A DNA stretch of 38,142 nt from Flavobacteriales bacterium. Lineage in GTDB: Bacteria; Bacteroidota; Bacteroidia; UBA10329. The position numbers were made by a program, and so were the translations under genes. The stretch is taken from contig JAIPBM010000035.1 in the NCBI GenBank assembly GCA_021739695.1, positions 1 through 38,142 on the forward strand, read 5' to 3'. The notes under the pieces were generated by a model. That model was not told the origin of the DNA. It did not search any database and worked only from the letters and a program-made list of their open reading frames with translations. Every line of letters begins with the position of its first letter. Position 1 is the first letter of the stretch. Of this stretch, positions 24,725 to 32,975 are shown one piece after another.

Positions 24725-25438
24725 ATGAAAAGAAACGTTCAGATTCAGGCATTGATAGCGGTTTTGGCCGCAGGGTTGATGTTCTCTTCGTGTGGAAACA
24801 TCGATATTATTAAGAGGAAATACCGTCCAGGTTTCCATGTGGACATTTCGAAGAAGCGACAGAAAGTTCAGGTTGCCGAAGAAACGGCTGTGGCTTATGC
24901 TCGCAAAAGCGAGGAAATGAAAACAGTTGAAGTTGTTGAGCCAAAGGCCGCAGATTCAAATGAAGAGTTGGTCCTAACTGCCGATGCAGCCGAAGCACGT
25001 CCACAGACCTACCAAGCAGAGCAAAGAGAAACCATGAAGGAAGTGGTTCATTCAAAAGAGTTCAAAGAAATGACCTTTGATGAACGGATGAAAACCATAA
25101 GAAGAGAGGTTTTGAAGCCAAATCCAGCTCCTGTAGCGGGAACAGATTGGATGAAATGGGTTTCTTTCGGAACTGGAATCGGTTCACTTGCGTTTGGCGC
25201 ATTGGCGTTGATTTTCGCAATTCTTACGGTAGTTTTCTTTTCATCATTTGTTTGGGGCGCTGCCGTGCTGGCAATCTTGCTTGGCGGAACTGCTGTTACA
25301 TTTTCAATCCTTCATAAGAAGAACAATGGAACTGGATCTCAATCTAAATTAGGTTTCATCTTCGGAATAATCGGAGCCGGTCTTGGGCTCTTGGCCATCA
25401 TATTGGGAGCTATTTTCTTTGCCGTATTCGTGCTGTAA
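24725..25438 (+). CDS. Putative lipoprotein with C-terminal membrane helices
   Basis: The 237-aa protein starts with a lipoprotein-type signal (MKRNVQIQALIAVLAAGLMF then SSCGN, lipidated Cys at 23). A charged middle (about residues 30-135) is followed by three hydrophobic segments in the last 95 residues (from WVSFGTGIGSLAFGALALIF), spaced like the DUF4190 family. A lipoprotein N-terminus joined to multiple membrane helices is unusual. I chose ATG at 24725 because it begins the signal peptide; the upstream TTG falls inside the -7 element. The function is unknown. A strong bidirectional terminator follows. Confidence 0.7.
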   Translation: MKRNVQIQALIAVLAAGLMFSSCGNIDIIKRKYRPGFHVDISKKRQKVQVAEETAVAYARKSEEMKTVEVVEPKAADSNEELVLTADAAEARPQTYQAEQRETMKEVVHSKEFKEMTFDERMKTIRREVLKPNPAPVAGTDWMKWVSFGTGIGSLAFGALALIFAILTVVFFSSFVWGAAVLAILLGGTAVTFSILHKKNNGTGSQSKLGFIFGIIGAGLGLLAIILGAIFFAVFVL

Positions 25439-25457
25439 GGAATACTAGAATAAATCG

Positions 25458-25492
25458 AAAAGGGCGAATCTCAACTGAGATTCGCCCTTTTT
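25458..25492. terminator. Bidirectional intrinsic terminator
   Basis: A perfect 15-bp stem, AAAAGGGCGAATCTC (25458-25472) with GAGATTCGCCCTTTT (25477-25491), has an AACT loop and T-tracts on both strands. It lies between the lipoprotein gene and the convergent DUF2064 gene and touches the stop codon of the latter. Confidence 0.93.
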
Positions 25493-26085
25493 CATTCTGG
25501 AAAATTCAGATTGGAATGTTTCAGATCATCCAAGTTGTCGAGGTCTGATAATTCAGAAAGTAAGCTGTAGCTCAGATTCTTTTCTTCGATGTCGTTGATC
25601 GTTTCCTGAAGCACCGAATCCGTGCTCCACGTTTTTCCTTCGAATAGAAACGGGCGCAGTTCCTTCATTCCAATAAGGTAATAACCGCCATCCTGAGCTG
25701 GGCCAATACAAACATCTTTGTCGTTCAGTGCCGCAAAAGCACCTTTAATAATGTCGGAGGTAAGCGCTGGGCAATCGCTTCCAATGATTGCAGCCTTGGT
25801 TGCTCCCAGAGCAAAAACCTGCTCGAAGGCATTTTTCATCCTCTCTCCCAACGAATCTCCTTCTTGCACAAACTTGTTGAACTTATCGTCATCCCACGCA
25901 TCTGCTGCAATCTCATCCGAATAGAACACATTTCGAACACAATCAGTTTCCAATGCCGCTTTTCGCGTGATTTCCAACAGCTTGAGATACACGTCCAGTG
26001 CCCGTTCATTGCCAATGCTCGCAGCCAATCGCGTCTTCACTTTTCCAAGCACAGGATTCTTCACGAAAATGATCAGGTGATACAT
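25492..26085 (-). CDS. DUF2064 / TIGR04282 glycosyltransferase-like protein
   Basis: The 197-aa protein begins YHLIIFVKNPVLGKVKTRLA, the signature of this small GT-A-like family, followed by GSDCPALTSDII and PAQDGGYYLIGM, motifs shared with nucleotidyltransferases such as CofC and MobA. Family annotation is by fold only; a nucleotide-sugar or related transfer is likely but no substrate is known. ATG at 26085 starts the conserved strand; the open frame up to 26259 is not conserved and would overlap the ceramidase gene. The genes around it do not suggest a pathway. Confidence 0.82.
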   Translation of the reverse strand: MYHLIIFVKNPVLGKVKTRLAASIGNERALDVYLKLLEITRKAALETDCVRNVFYSDEIAADAWDDDKFNKFVQEGDSLGERMKNAFEQVFALGATKAAIIGSDCPALTSDIIKGAFAALNDKDVCIGPAQDGGYYLIGMKELRPFLFEGKTWSTDSVLQETINDIEEKNLSYSLLSELSDLDNLDDLKHSNLNFPE

Positions 26086-26215
26086 ATGTTGCGTTCGATA
26101 CGGATTCTGGCCAAATGACTGAAAAAATATGGAGCAGCGTGAATAAATGCATGCATTGTTTCTAATTTTAGATTTCAAGCGATCCGCTTGCGAAACTTTC
26201 AAATTCGTGTGAAAA

Positions 26216-27970
26216 ATGTATGAAATAGGTGTCGGGAAGGCAGATATCACTGCCTTCAAACTTGGCGTTGGAATGATGGGCTATGGAATGTATTTCAACA
26301 TCGTTAAAGGTGTTGAGACAGACCTTTATGCAAGAGCAGTCGTTTTCAGGGACCCCACCACAGGGAAAAAAGTCGCCTTGGTGAATGCCGAGATCTGTTT
26401 TATTACCATCGCCATCAGGCTTGGTGTAATGAAGAAATTACAACGCAAGCACGAGAATCTGGGTTTTACCGAAGATTCGGTCATGATCACAGCGCAGCAC
26501 ACGCATAGCGCACCAGGCGGTTATTCGCATTTTGGCCTGTACAATATGTCTATTCCCGGTTTTGTTCCGGAAGTGTACCAGAAGGTGGTTGATGGCATTG
26601 TGGAAGCCATTGTAGAAGCGGCCGAAAGCCTTCAACCTGCAACTATTAAGATATCCAAAGCAGAGATCGGTGCCGATAAAGAAGTGGCATTCAATCGTTC
26701 GTTGGATGCTTACAATGCCAATCCTGAGGTTAAAACCAAGCTTAAAAAGGAAGAGACTGATCAAGCGGTTGATCGTAATATGCTGCTAATGCGTTTCGAT
26801 GACCTTGAAGGAAACCCGATCGGATCTTGGAATTGGTTTGGTGTTCACACTACAAGCTTGAGCAACGACAATCATCGTATTTGTTCCGATAATAAAGGCT
26901 ATGCAGCCACATTTCACGAGAATAAGGTCAGAAAGAACAGGAAGGATAAATTCATTTCGGTGTTTGCTCAACGCAAAACAGGTGATGTGACACCCAATTA
27001 TAAATGGGACCGCAAGAAGAAATGGACGCGTGGTAAGTTTGAAGACGACTTTGAAAGCGCCAAATACAACGGAAACATCCAATTTGAGCACGCGCACAGT
27101 CTATTTAAACAAGCTAAAACAAGCAACGACATTCCAACGCAGATCGATCATGCGCTGACTTTCGTTGATTTCAGAAAAGTGATTGTTGACAAGGAATTTG
27201 CCTGTGGACAAAAAGATGCCCGAACCGGACCAGCCTGCCACGGTGTGGCCTTTTTTGAAGGTACGGTAGAAGGCCCAGGAATGGCTCCGGCTGTTGGCGC
27301 CTTGGCTCGCACGCTGATACGCGCACAGAAAGCTTACGAACTGGCCGCAGCTCCATTCAAACCAAAGGAGAAGGCGGAGAGGATCTATCTGAAATACCAA
27401 ACGCAGGGTCCTAAGGATATACTGATTGAAGCTGATGATAGACGCATTCTTGGAACCAGAGATATCAAAAACCTGGTGGTTCCAGGTTGGGCCGATCCTG
27501 CTGTTGGGCAGTTCAAGCGTTTCCACGCAAACGGAAGTTTAGGCGATAAACCTTGGATCCAACAGATTCTTCCAATTCAGATCATCATCATAGGCAATAT
27601 TGCAATGGCAGGAATTCCTGCTGAGATCACCACTATTGCAGGACAGCGTTTGGAAGATACATTGCTTGAGGTGCTGGCAGATCGTGGAGTTACTGAAGTG
27701 GTTTGCTCTACATACACCAATGCTTATTGCGGTTACATTACAACCTACGAAGAGTATCAGTTGCAATTATATGAAGGAGGACATACCGTTTTCGGTCAAC
27801 ATTTTTTGGGTGCAGTTCAAACTAAGTTCAAACAATTGGCGCTTGAATTATTGAAACCGGAAAATGACCGTAATGTGGTAGAAGACGGTCGTCCAGCCAC
27901 TTTTACGGACGAAGAGCTGCAACTCCGCTCGTTCGATATCAAAACTCAAAAGCGCTTGATTCAATTGTAA
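26216..27970 (+). CDS. Neutral/alkaline ceramidase family hydrolase, no signal peptide
   Basis: Family members cleave the amide of ceramide. The 584-aa protein shows GVGKADITAF at the start, the zinc-site ITAQHTHSAPGG (H95, H97), NWFGVHTTSLSNDNH, and CSDNKGYA, whose Ser224 aligns with the catalytic serine of this family. EFACGQKDARTGPACHGVAF and MAGIPAEITTIAGQRLEDT are also ceramidase blocks. An in-frame TGA at 26210-26212 fixes ATG at 26216, so there is no signal peptide, unlike the secreted Pseudomonas and mammalian enzymes. Bacteroidota make sphingolipids, so an internal substrate is plausible. It diverges from DUF2064 across a 130-base gap. Confidence 0.87.
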   Translation: MYEIGVGKADITAFKLGVGMMGYGMYFNIVKGVETDLYARAVVFRDPTTGKKVALVNAEICFITIAIRLGVMKKLQRKHENLGFTEDSVMITAQHTHSAPGGYSHFGLYNMSIPGFVPEVYQKVVDGIVEAIVEAAESLQPATIKISKAEIGADKEVAFNRSLDAYNANPEVKTKLKKEETDQAVDRNMLLMRFDDLEGNPIGSWNWFGVHTTSLSNDNHRICSDNKGYAATFHENKVRKNRKDKFISVFAQRKTGDVTPNYKWDRKKKWTRGKFEDDFESAKYNGNIQFEHAHSLFKQAKTSNDIPTQIDHALTFVDFRKVIVDKEFACGQKDARTGPACHGVAFFEGTVEGPGMAPAVGALARTLIRAQKAYELAAAPFKPKEKAERIYLKYQTQGPKDILIEADDRRILGTRDIKNLVVPGWADPAVGQFKRFHANGSLGDKPWIQQILPIQIIIIGNIAMAGIPAEITTIAGQRLEDTLLEVLADRGVTEVVCSTYTNAYCGYITTYEEYQLQLYEGGHTVFGQHFLGAVQTKFKQLALELLKPENDRNVVEDGRPATFTDEELQLRSFDIKTQKRLIQL

Positions 27971-28135
27971 GTGAGTGTAACGTCCGTCACAATTGAGGTG
28001 CCGATACAGTCTTACTTTTCGATGCTGAATGGCGATAAGCTTGCTTGCGAATATTGAGATAGACTAGGAGAATTGGATTTAGCCTACGTGTTTTTGATTG
28101 GTCTTGCTTTGGTTTCGATTCATTGTTGGAATTTG

Positions 28136-28143
28136 TACTTTCA
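28136..28143 (+). promoter_or_regulatory. -7-like element for the gmhA-yifB-kinase-regulator operon
   Basis: TACTTTCA resembles TAnnTTTG with two changes and lies 5 bases before the ATG at 28149. The 178-base region from 27971 holds no gene; I see no other clear site there. Confidence 0.35.
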
Positions 28144-28148
28144 ACCCC

Positions 28149-28721
28149 ATGTCTTTAGAACAGATAGATGGAGAATTGCAAGAAGCTGCGGCAGTGCTTG
28201 ATTCGTTTATGAACGATGCAGCGAATCTGCAAGCAATAAGAAAAGCGGCTTCGATTCTTGTTCGATGCATTCAAACAGGAGGGAAGATCATTACTTGCGG
28301 AAATGGCGGTTCGATGAGCGATGCCATGCATTTTGCGGAAGAATTAAGCGGAAGATTCAGAGGTGATAGGCCCTCCATTGCGGCCATGGCCATTTCCGAT
28401 CCAGGATACCTTTCGTGTGTTGCAAACGATTACGGATACGAGAAGGTGTTCTCAAGATTTATAGAAGGTTTCGGAAATACAGGAGATGCTTTGGTAGCCA
28501 TCAGCACCTCAGGCAATTCGGCCAACGTGATACAAGGAGCAAAAGCAGCAGCCGAAAAAGGCATGGCGGTCATTGTCTTAACTGGCAATGATGGCGGAGA
28601 ACTGGCAAAGTTGTGTGATGTGGAGATTCGCGCACCGCATTCAGGATATTCAGACAGAATTCAGGAAATTCATATCAAGGTCATTCACATTCTTGTAATG
28701 CTGATTGAAAAGGAAGTGTAA
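28149..28721 (+). CDS. gmhA: Sedoheptulose 7-phosphate isomerase (SIS domain)
   Basis: GmhA converts sedoheptulose 7-phosphate to D-glycero-manno-heptose 7-phosphate for lipopolysaccharide core heptose. The 190-aa SIS-domain protein has [20 protein letters not shown] with [22 protein letters not shown] and the C-terminal [10 protein letters not shown] with its conserved histidine. These match GmhA rather than a generic SIS regulator. ATG at 28149 is preferred to the longer frame from 28098. The partners hldE and gmhB are not in the window. yifB starts 5 bases after its stop. Confidence 0.9.
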   Translation: MSLEQIDGELQEAAAVLDSFMNDAANLQAIRKAASILVRCIQTGGKIITCGNGGSMSDAMHFAEELSGRFRGDRPSIAAMAISDPGYLSCVANDYGYEKVFSRFIEGFGNTGDALVAISTSGNSANVIQGAKAAAEKGMAVIVLTGNDGGELAKLCDVEIRAPHSGYSDRIQEIHIKVIHILVMLIEKEV

Positions 28722-28726
28722 CTCAA

Positions 28727-30268
28727 ATGCTGGTCAAAACCTACGGTAGCGCGGTTTATGGGGTAGATGCAAACATCATCACCGTAGAAACCAATGTGGC
28801 TGCAGGTGGTGTGAACTTCTACATGGTCGGGTTGCCTGACAATGCGGTGAAGGAAAGCCAGCAACGGATCTATGCTGCGCTCAAAAACATCGGATACAAT
28901 GTTCCAGGGAAAACCATCACCATAAACATGGCACCGGCCGATCTGCGCAAGGAAGGTTCAGCATATGATCTCACCATCGCTACAGGCATTTTGGCCGCTT
29001 CTGGACAGATCAAATCTGCAGGAATTTCAGATTACATCATTATGGGCGAGCTTTCGCTTGATGGTGGTTTGCAACCGATGCGCGGAGTGTTGCCAATTGC
29101 CATCAAAGCCCGCGAAATGGGTTTCAAAGGATTCATCCTACCCAAGAAAAATGCGCGTGAAGCTGCCATTGTTGATGACTTGGATGTGTACGGAATTGAG
29201 AATATTCAGGAGTTGATCCATTTTTTTGATGGAAAATTGCCGTTGGAAAAAACGGTGGTTAACACGCGTGAAGAATTTTACAGACAACAGAACGATTCCG
29301 ACCTCGATTTTTCGGATGTGAAAGGTCAGGAGAATATTAAACGGGCCATGGAAATTGCTGCGGCTGGTGGGCATAATCTCTTGTTGATCGGCCCGCCAGG
29401 AGCAGGAAAGACGATGCTTGCCAAGCGATTGCCTTCCATTCTTCCACCACTTTCTCTGAAAGAAGCGTTGGAAACAACCAAGATCCATTCTGTGGCAGGA
29501 AACCTAGGTTCGGAAACATCGCTGATGACCAAACGTCCGTTTCGTGCCCCGCACCACAGGATTTCGAACGTAGCCTTGGTCGGAGGTGGACAAGTACCAC
29601 AACCGGGCGAAATTTCATTGGCCCACAATGGCGTGCTGTTTTTAGATGAGTTGCCCGAATTTCAGCGTACAGTTTTAGAAGTAATGCGTCAACCGCTGGA
29701 AGACCGCGTAGTGACCATTTCGAGGGCGCGCATGTCGGTAGAATATCCTTCCAGCTTCATGTTGGTTTCTAGTATGAATCCATGTCCTTGTGGATTTTAC
29801 AACCATCCAGAGAAGGACTGCGTTTGTGCTCCAGGCGTTGTGCAGAAATATCTGAACAAGATTTCTGGGCCGCTTTTAGACCGGATTGATATTCATGTGG
29901 AGGTAACGCCTGTTCCGATCAACGAATTGGCAGATTTTACACCCGCAGAGAAAAGTGAAAACGTGAGAAAACGCGTCATCGCGGCACGCGAAAAACAAAT
30001 TGCAAGATTCAAGGAAAATCCCTTGGTTCATAGCAACGCCATGATGGGAACCAAATTGCTGAAGGAGGTTTGCAAGATTGATGAGGCGGGAAAGAACATG
30101 CTCAAAAAAGCGACAGACCGATTGGGGCTTTCGGCTCGTGCGTTCGATCGCATACTGAAGGTTTCCCGGACCATTGCAGACTTAGAAGGCTCGGAAAATA
30201 TTGAGCCGGGTCATTTGGCAGAAGCTATTCAATATCGAAGTTTAGACAGACAGAATTGGGCAGGATAA
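28727..30268 (+). CDS. YifB/ComM family Mg-chelatase-like AAA+ ATPase
   Basis: This 513-aa protein has the N-terminal ChlI-like domain (VYGVDANIITVETN, GLPDNAVKES), the Mg-chelatase AAA+ core with Walker A LIGPPGAGKTMLAKRLP and Walker B VLFLDELPEF, and a C-terminal domain with NPCPCGFYNHPEKDCVC and LSARAFDRILKV. In naturally transformable bacteria ComM is a branch-migration helicase in recombination; the same role is likely but untested here. Its stop TAA overlaps the ATG of the sensor kinase by one base (TAATG), which suggests translational coupling to an unrelated-looking gene. Confidence 0.92.
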   Translation: MLVKTYGSAVYGVDANIITVETNVAAGGVNFYMVGLPDNAVKESQQRIYAALKNIGYNVPGKTITINMAPADLRKEGSAYDLTIATGILAASGQIKSAGISDYIIMGELSLDGGLQPMRGVLPIAIKAREMGFKGFILPKKNAREAAIVDDLDVYGIENIQELIHFFDGKLPLEKTVVNTREEFYRQQNDSDLDFSDVKGQENIKRAMEIAAAGGHNLLLIGPPGAGKTMLAKRLPSILPPLSLKEALETTKIHSVAGNLGSETSLMTKRPFRAPHHRISNVALVGGGQVPQPGEISLAHNGVLFLDELPEFQRTVLEVMRQPLEDRVVTISRARMSVEYPSSFMLVSSMNPCPCGFYNHPEKDCVCAPGVVQKYLNKISGPLLDRIDIHVEVTPVPINELADFTPAEKSENVRKRVIAAREKQIARFKENPLVHSNAMMGTKLLKEVCKIDEAGKNMLKKATDRLGLSARAFDRILKVSRTIADLEGSENIEPGHLAEAIQYRSLDRQNWAG

Positions 30269-31824
30269 TGGGAGAGACTGAGATATATAAACTCGTTTAC
30301 GAGATTGTGACGGAAGCCATGATTCTGGCCAATCGCAATGGAATTATTATTGATGCCAATCCATCTGCTGTTGCAATGTTTAAATATCCGATGGAGAAAT
30401 TGATCGGAATGAACGTGGATCAACTGTTGCCCGATGCCTTGAGAAATGCCCACGCGAAACACAGAGAAGGATTTGTAGAAAAACCTCAGAAGCGTTCGAT
30501 GGGTAGCGGAATGGAACTGTGCGCGCAAGATTCGGAAGGCAATCAGATACCGGTTGAAGTTTCCTTGAACCATGCCAATTTTGATGGGGAGTTTCGGGTA
30601 GTGGCACTGATTACGGATATAACTACGCGGAAAGAGGCAGCTGATAGAATGCTGCAATTGAATAAGGAACTTGAGGAAGGAGTGAAACAGCGAACCAAGG
30701 ACCTGGATGCGGCCGTAAAGGCACTTGAAGAAAGTCAGCATCTATACACACTTATCGCACAGAATTTCCCTGATGGGACCATCAACGTTCTTGACCGAAA
30801 GCTCAATTACATTTTTGCGGAAGGAAAGGAGTTTGTACGTAGCGGCATTGATCGGAGAAAAGTCATTGGTCTCAACTACATTTCGTTGCTGCCGGTTGAC
30901 TTTCGGCAAATGGTGGAAACCGAATTGAATCGTGTTTTCGAAGGGCTTCCAAGATCATTCGAAATTGTAGCTCGTGGCAATACCTTTATCATGAGCGCGG
31001 TTCCGTTGTATGACGAGATAGAAGGAGTGAACCGGATTCTGTTGGTGGAGAAGAACATTACTGAACAGAAACAAGCGGAGCGGGACATGGTGGCTGCCCT
31101 CAAGAAAGAGCGCGAACTGAACGAGATGAAATCGCGCTTCGTTTCCATGGCATCGCACGAGTTTCGGACCCCGTTGGCCACTGTGCTCAGTTCGGTGAAT
31201 CTTGTAAGTCGCCACGCAGAAGCAAATAATCAAGAAGGTATTACCAAGCATGTGGGACGCATTCGTAATTCTGTTCGGAATCTGACATCAATTCTCAACG
31301 ATTTCTTATCGTTGGAAAAACTGGAACAAGGGAAGGTTCAGTTCAAACCAGAGGATTTTGACATGTGTAGTCTGGCCGTTTCTGTCACTGAAGAGATCAG
31401 TGGTATGACCAAAGAAGGGCAAAGCATCCGATTGGATTGTTGTAAGCAAAACACGTGCTCTGGGCGGATTGTGACCAACCTTGACCCACAACTTATTCGC
31501 AACATCCTTTTTAACCTGTTGTCGAATGCAGTTAAGTATAGCAAGGAGAACATGGAGATCGTATTCTCGGTTGACATAGGCGATAACCTCGTTCTGAAAG
31601 TACAAGATCACGGAATGGGAATTCCAACAGATGAGCAACAGCATCTTTTTGAACGATTTTTCCGAGCTAAGAATGCCACCAATATTCAAGGAACCGGATT
31701 GGGGTTGAACATCGTTCAGAAACATGTTGACCTAATGGGTGGCACCATCGATTTTACCAGCAAATTAAATGAAGGAACTACCTTTATCATTACGTTACCA
31801 ACCCAGCAACCAGAACCTGAATAA
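30268..31824 (+). CDS. Soluble two-PAS sensor histidine kinase (FixL-like arrangement)
   Basis: The 518-aa protein has no membrane helix. PAS1 (about residues 5-120) has a FixL-like pattern: H65 in HAKHREGFV, then GMELCAQDSEGNQIPVEVSL. It is followed by a short coiled coil (about 125-155), PAS2 (about 158-268), a HisKA domain with the phosphoacceptor H297 in ASHEFRTPL, and an HATPase with FNLLSNAVKYS, DHGMGIP and GTGLGLNIV. H65 aligns by eye with the proximal heme histidine of FixL, but the arginine that FixL uses to sense oxygen is not obvious. The ATG at 30268 overlaps the yifB stop, and its own stop overlaps the regulator's ATG by one base. Confidence 0.92.
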   Translation: MGETEIYKLVYEIVTEAMILANRNGIIIDANPSAVAMFKYPMEKLIGMNVDQLLPDALRNAHAKHREGFVEKPQKRSMGSGMELCAQDSEGNQIPVEVSLNHANFDGEFRVVALITDITTRKEAADRMLQLNKELEEGVKQRTKDLDAAVKALEESQHLYTLIAQNFPDGTINVLDRKLNYIFAEGKEFVRSGIDRRKVIGLNYISLLPVDFRQMVETELNRVFEGLPRSFEIVARGNTFIMSAVPLYDEIEGVNRILLVEKNITEQKQAERDMVAALKKERELNEMKSRFVSMASHEFRTPLATVLSSVNLVSRHAEANNQEGITKHVGRIRNSVRNLTSILNDFLSLEKLEQGKVQFKPEDFDMCSLAVSVTEEISGMTKEGQSIRLDCCKQNTCSGRIVTNLDPQLIRNILFNLLSNAVKYSKENMEIVFSVDIGDNLVLKVQDHGMGIPTDEQQHLFERFFRAKNATNIQGTGLGLNIVQKHVDLMGGTIDFTSKLNEGTTFIITLPTQQPEPE

Positions 31825-32885
31825 TGGCGAAGAAGAAGATACTTGTGATAGATGATAATATGGATATGCGCGAAAATATCGCGGAGATCTTAGATCTGGC
31901 AAATTATGAGACCATCACGGCCGAGGACGGAAAAAAAGGTGTGGCAGCAGCTAAAGCAGAATCACCCGACCTCATTATCTGCGATGTGATGATGCCCGAA
32001 CTTGATGGTTATGGCGTACTCCATATATTGGGAAAAGACCCAAATACATTGGGAATACCGTTTATTTTCCTGACGGCAAAATCGGAAACCTTAGACATGC
32101 GAAAAGGCATGAGTTTGGGAGCAGACGATTATATAACCAAACCGTTTGAAGAGACCGATCTGTTGGATGCGGTGGAAATGCGTTTGAAGAAGAGTGAAGC
32201 CATGAAAGGTGGTGCAAATCGCACCATATCCGGGGTTCAGGGTTTTATGGCCACAGCCAGCGGAAAGGTGTTTGATCAGGTTACCAAAAACCACCGCACC
32301 AAGCATTATTCGCTAAAAGAATACATTTTCCGAGAAGGAGATTCGCCCATTTATCTGTTCTTCCTCAGCAAGGGAAAGGTCAAAACCTTTAAAATGAACA
32401 TGGATGGCAAAGAATACATCACAGGACTGTACAACGCTGGAGATTTCTTTGGTTACACTTCTTTGTTGGAGCACTCGAATTACAGCGACTCGGCACAAGT
32501 GATTGATGATGCCGAAGTGCTGCTTATTCCAAAGGAAGATTTCTATTACCTGATGGGTTCCAATTCGGAGGTGATCGGCAGTTTCATCAAACTTTTGGCA
32601 GATAATATCCATCAGAAGGAAGAGCAATTGATTGAATTGGCTTACAGTTCAGTGCGCAAGCGCGTGGCCAATGCATTGGTGCAGGTTTACGAGAAATACA
32701 ATACGGAGCACCGCGAAGATTTCACCATCAGTTTGGGGCGCGAAGACCTAGCGAGCATCGTTGGAACAGCCACGGAAACCGTGATCCGTGCACTTTCTGA
32801 GTTCAAAGAAGACGGCTACATTGCTTCCAAAGGCCGCGACATCAAGGTGCTGAACATTCACGCATTGAAGAATTATAGGTTCTGA
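31824..32885 (+). CDS. Response regulator: REC domain fused to Crp/FNR cNMP-binding and HTH domains
   Basis: This 353-aa protein combines a receiver (residues 1-120; acidic D10 and D11, phosphoacceptor D54, T84, K106) with a cyclic-nucleotide-binding fold (about 150-265; FREGDSPIYLFFLSKGKVK and GDFFGYTSLLE) and a Crp-type winged helix (about 275-350; LGREDLASIVGTATETVIRALS). The recognition helix keeps the E-x-x-x-R of FNR-type proteins. No N-terminal cysteine cluster for an Fe-S centre is seen, so oxygen sensing would have to come through the kinase. It is the direct partner of the kinase, with a 1-nt overlap, and the likely regulator of the downstream fixI. Confidence 0.93.
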   Translation: MAKKKILVIDDNMDMRENIAEILDLANYETITAEDGKKGVAAAKAESPDLIICDVMMPELDGYGVLHILGKDPNTLGIPFIFLTAKSETLDMRKGMSLGADDYITKPFEETDLLDAVEMRLKKSEAMKGGANRTISGVQGFMATASGKVFDQVTKNHRTKHYSLKEYIFREGDSPIYLFFLSKGKVKTFKMNMDGKEYITGLYNAGDFFGYTSLLEHSNYSDSAQVIDDAEVLLIPKEDFYYLMGSNSEVIGSFIKLLADNIHQKEEQLIELAYSSVRKRVANALVQVYEKYNTEHREDFTISLGREDLASIVGTATETVIRALSEFKEDGYIASKGRDIKVLNIHALKNYRF

Positions 32886-32913
32886 CCTAAGCTGACAAAT
32901 TTCAGTTTTACGT

Positions 32914-32927
32914 TTGACAGCCATCAA
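32914..32927 (+). promoter_or_regulatory. FNR-type operator upstream of fixI
   Basis: TTGACAGCCATCAA matches the FNR consensus TTGATNNNNATCAA with one change. It is centred at 32920.5, about 41 bases upstream of the transcription start predicted from the -7 element at 32950-32957, the position of a class II activator. The binding protein would be the REC-Crp/FNR regulator just upstream or another FNR. Confidence 0.65.
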
Positions 32928-32949
32928 GCTGCCGATAGAATGATGCCTA

Positions 32950-32957
32950 CACTTTTG
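32950..32957 (+). promoter_or_regulatory. -7-like element for fixI
   Basis: CACTTTTG differs from TAnnTTTG at the first position only. It lies 18 bases before the ATG at 32976, and no -33 TTG is present, consistent with activator dependence. Confidence 0.5.
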
Positions 32958-32975
32958 TCAGTGTAATTACCATCC

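Noticed and set aside
27971-28148. Possible riboswitch or small RNA in the 178-base gap before gmhA
   Set aside because: No stable multi-stem structure or known aptamer core was seen; only a weak -7-like site near the ATG.
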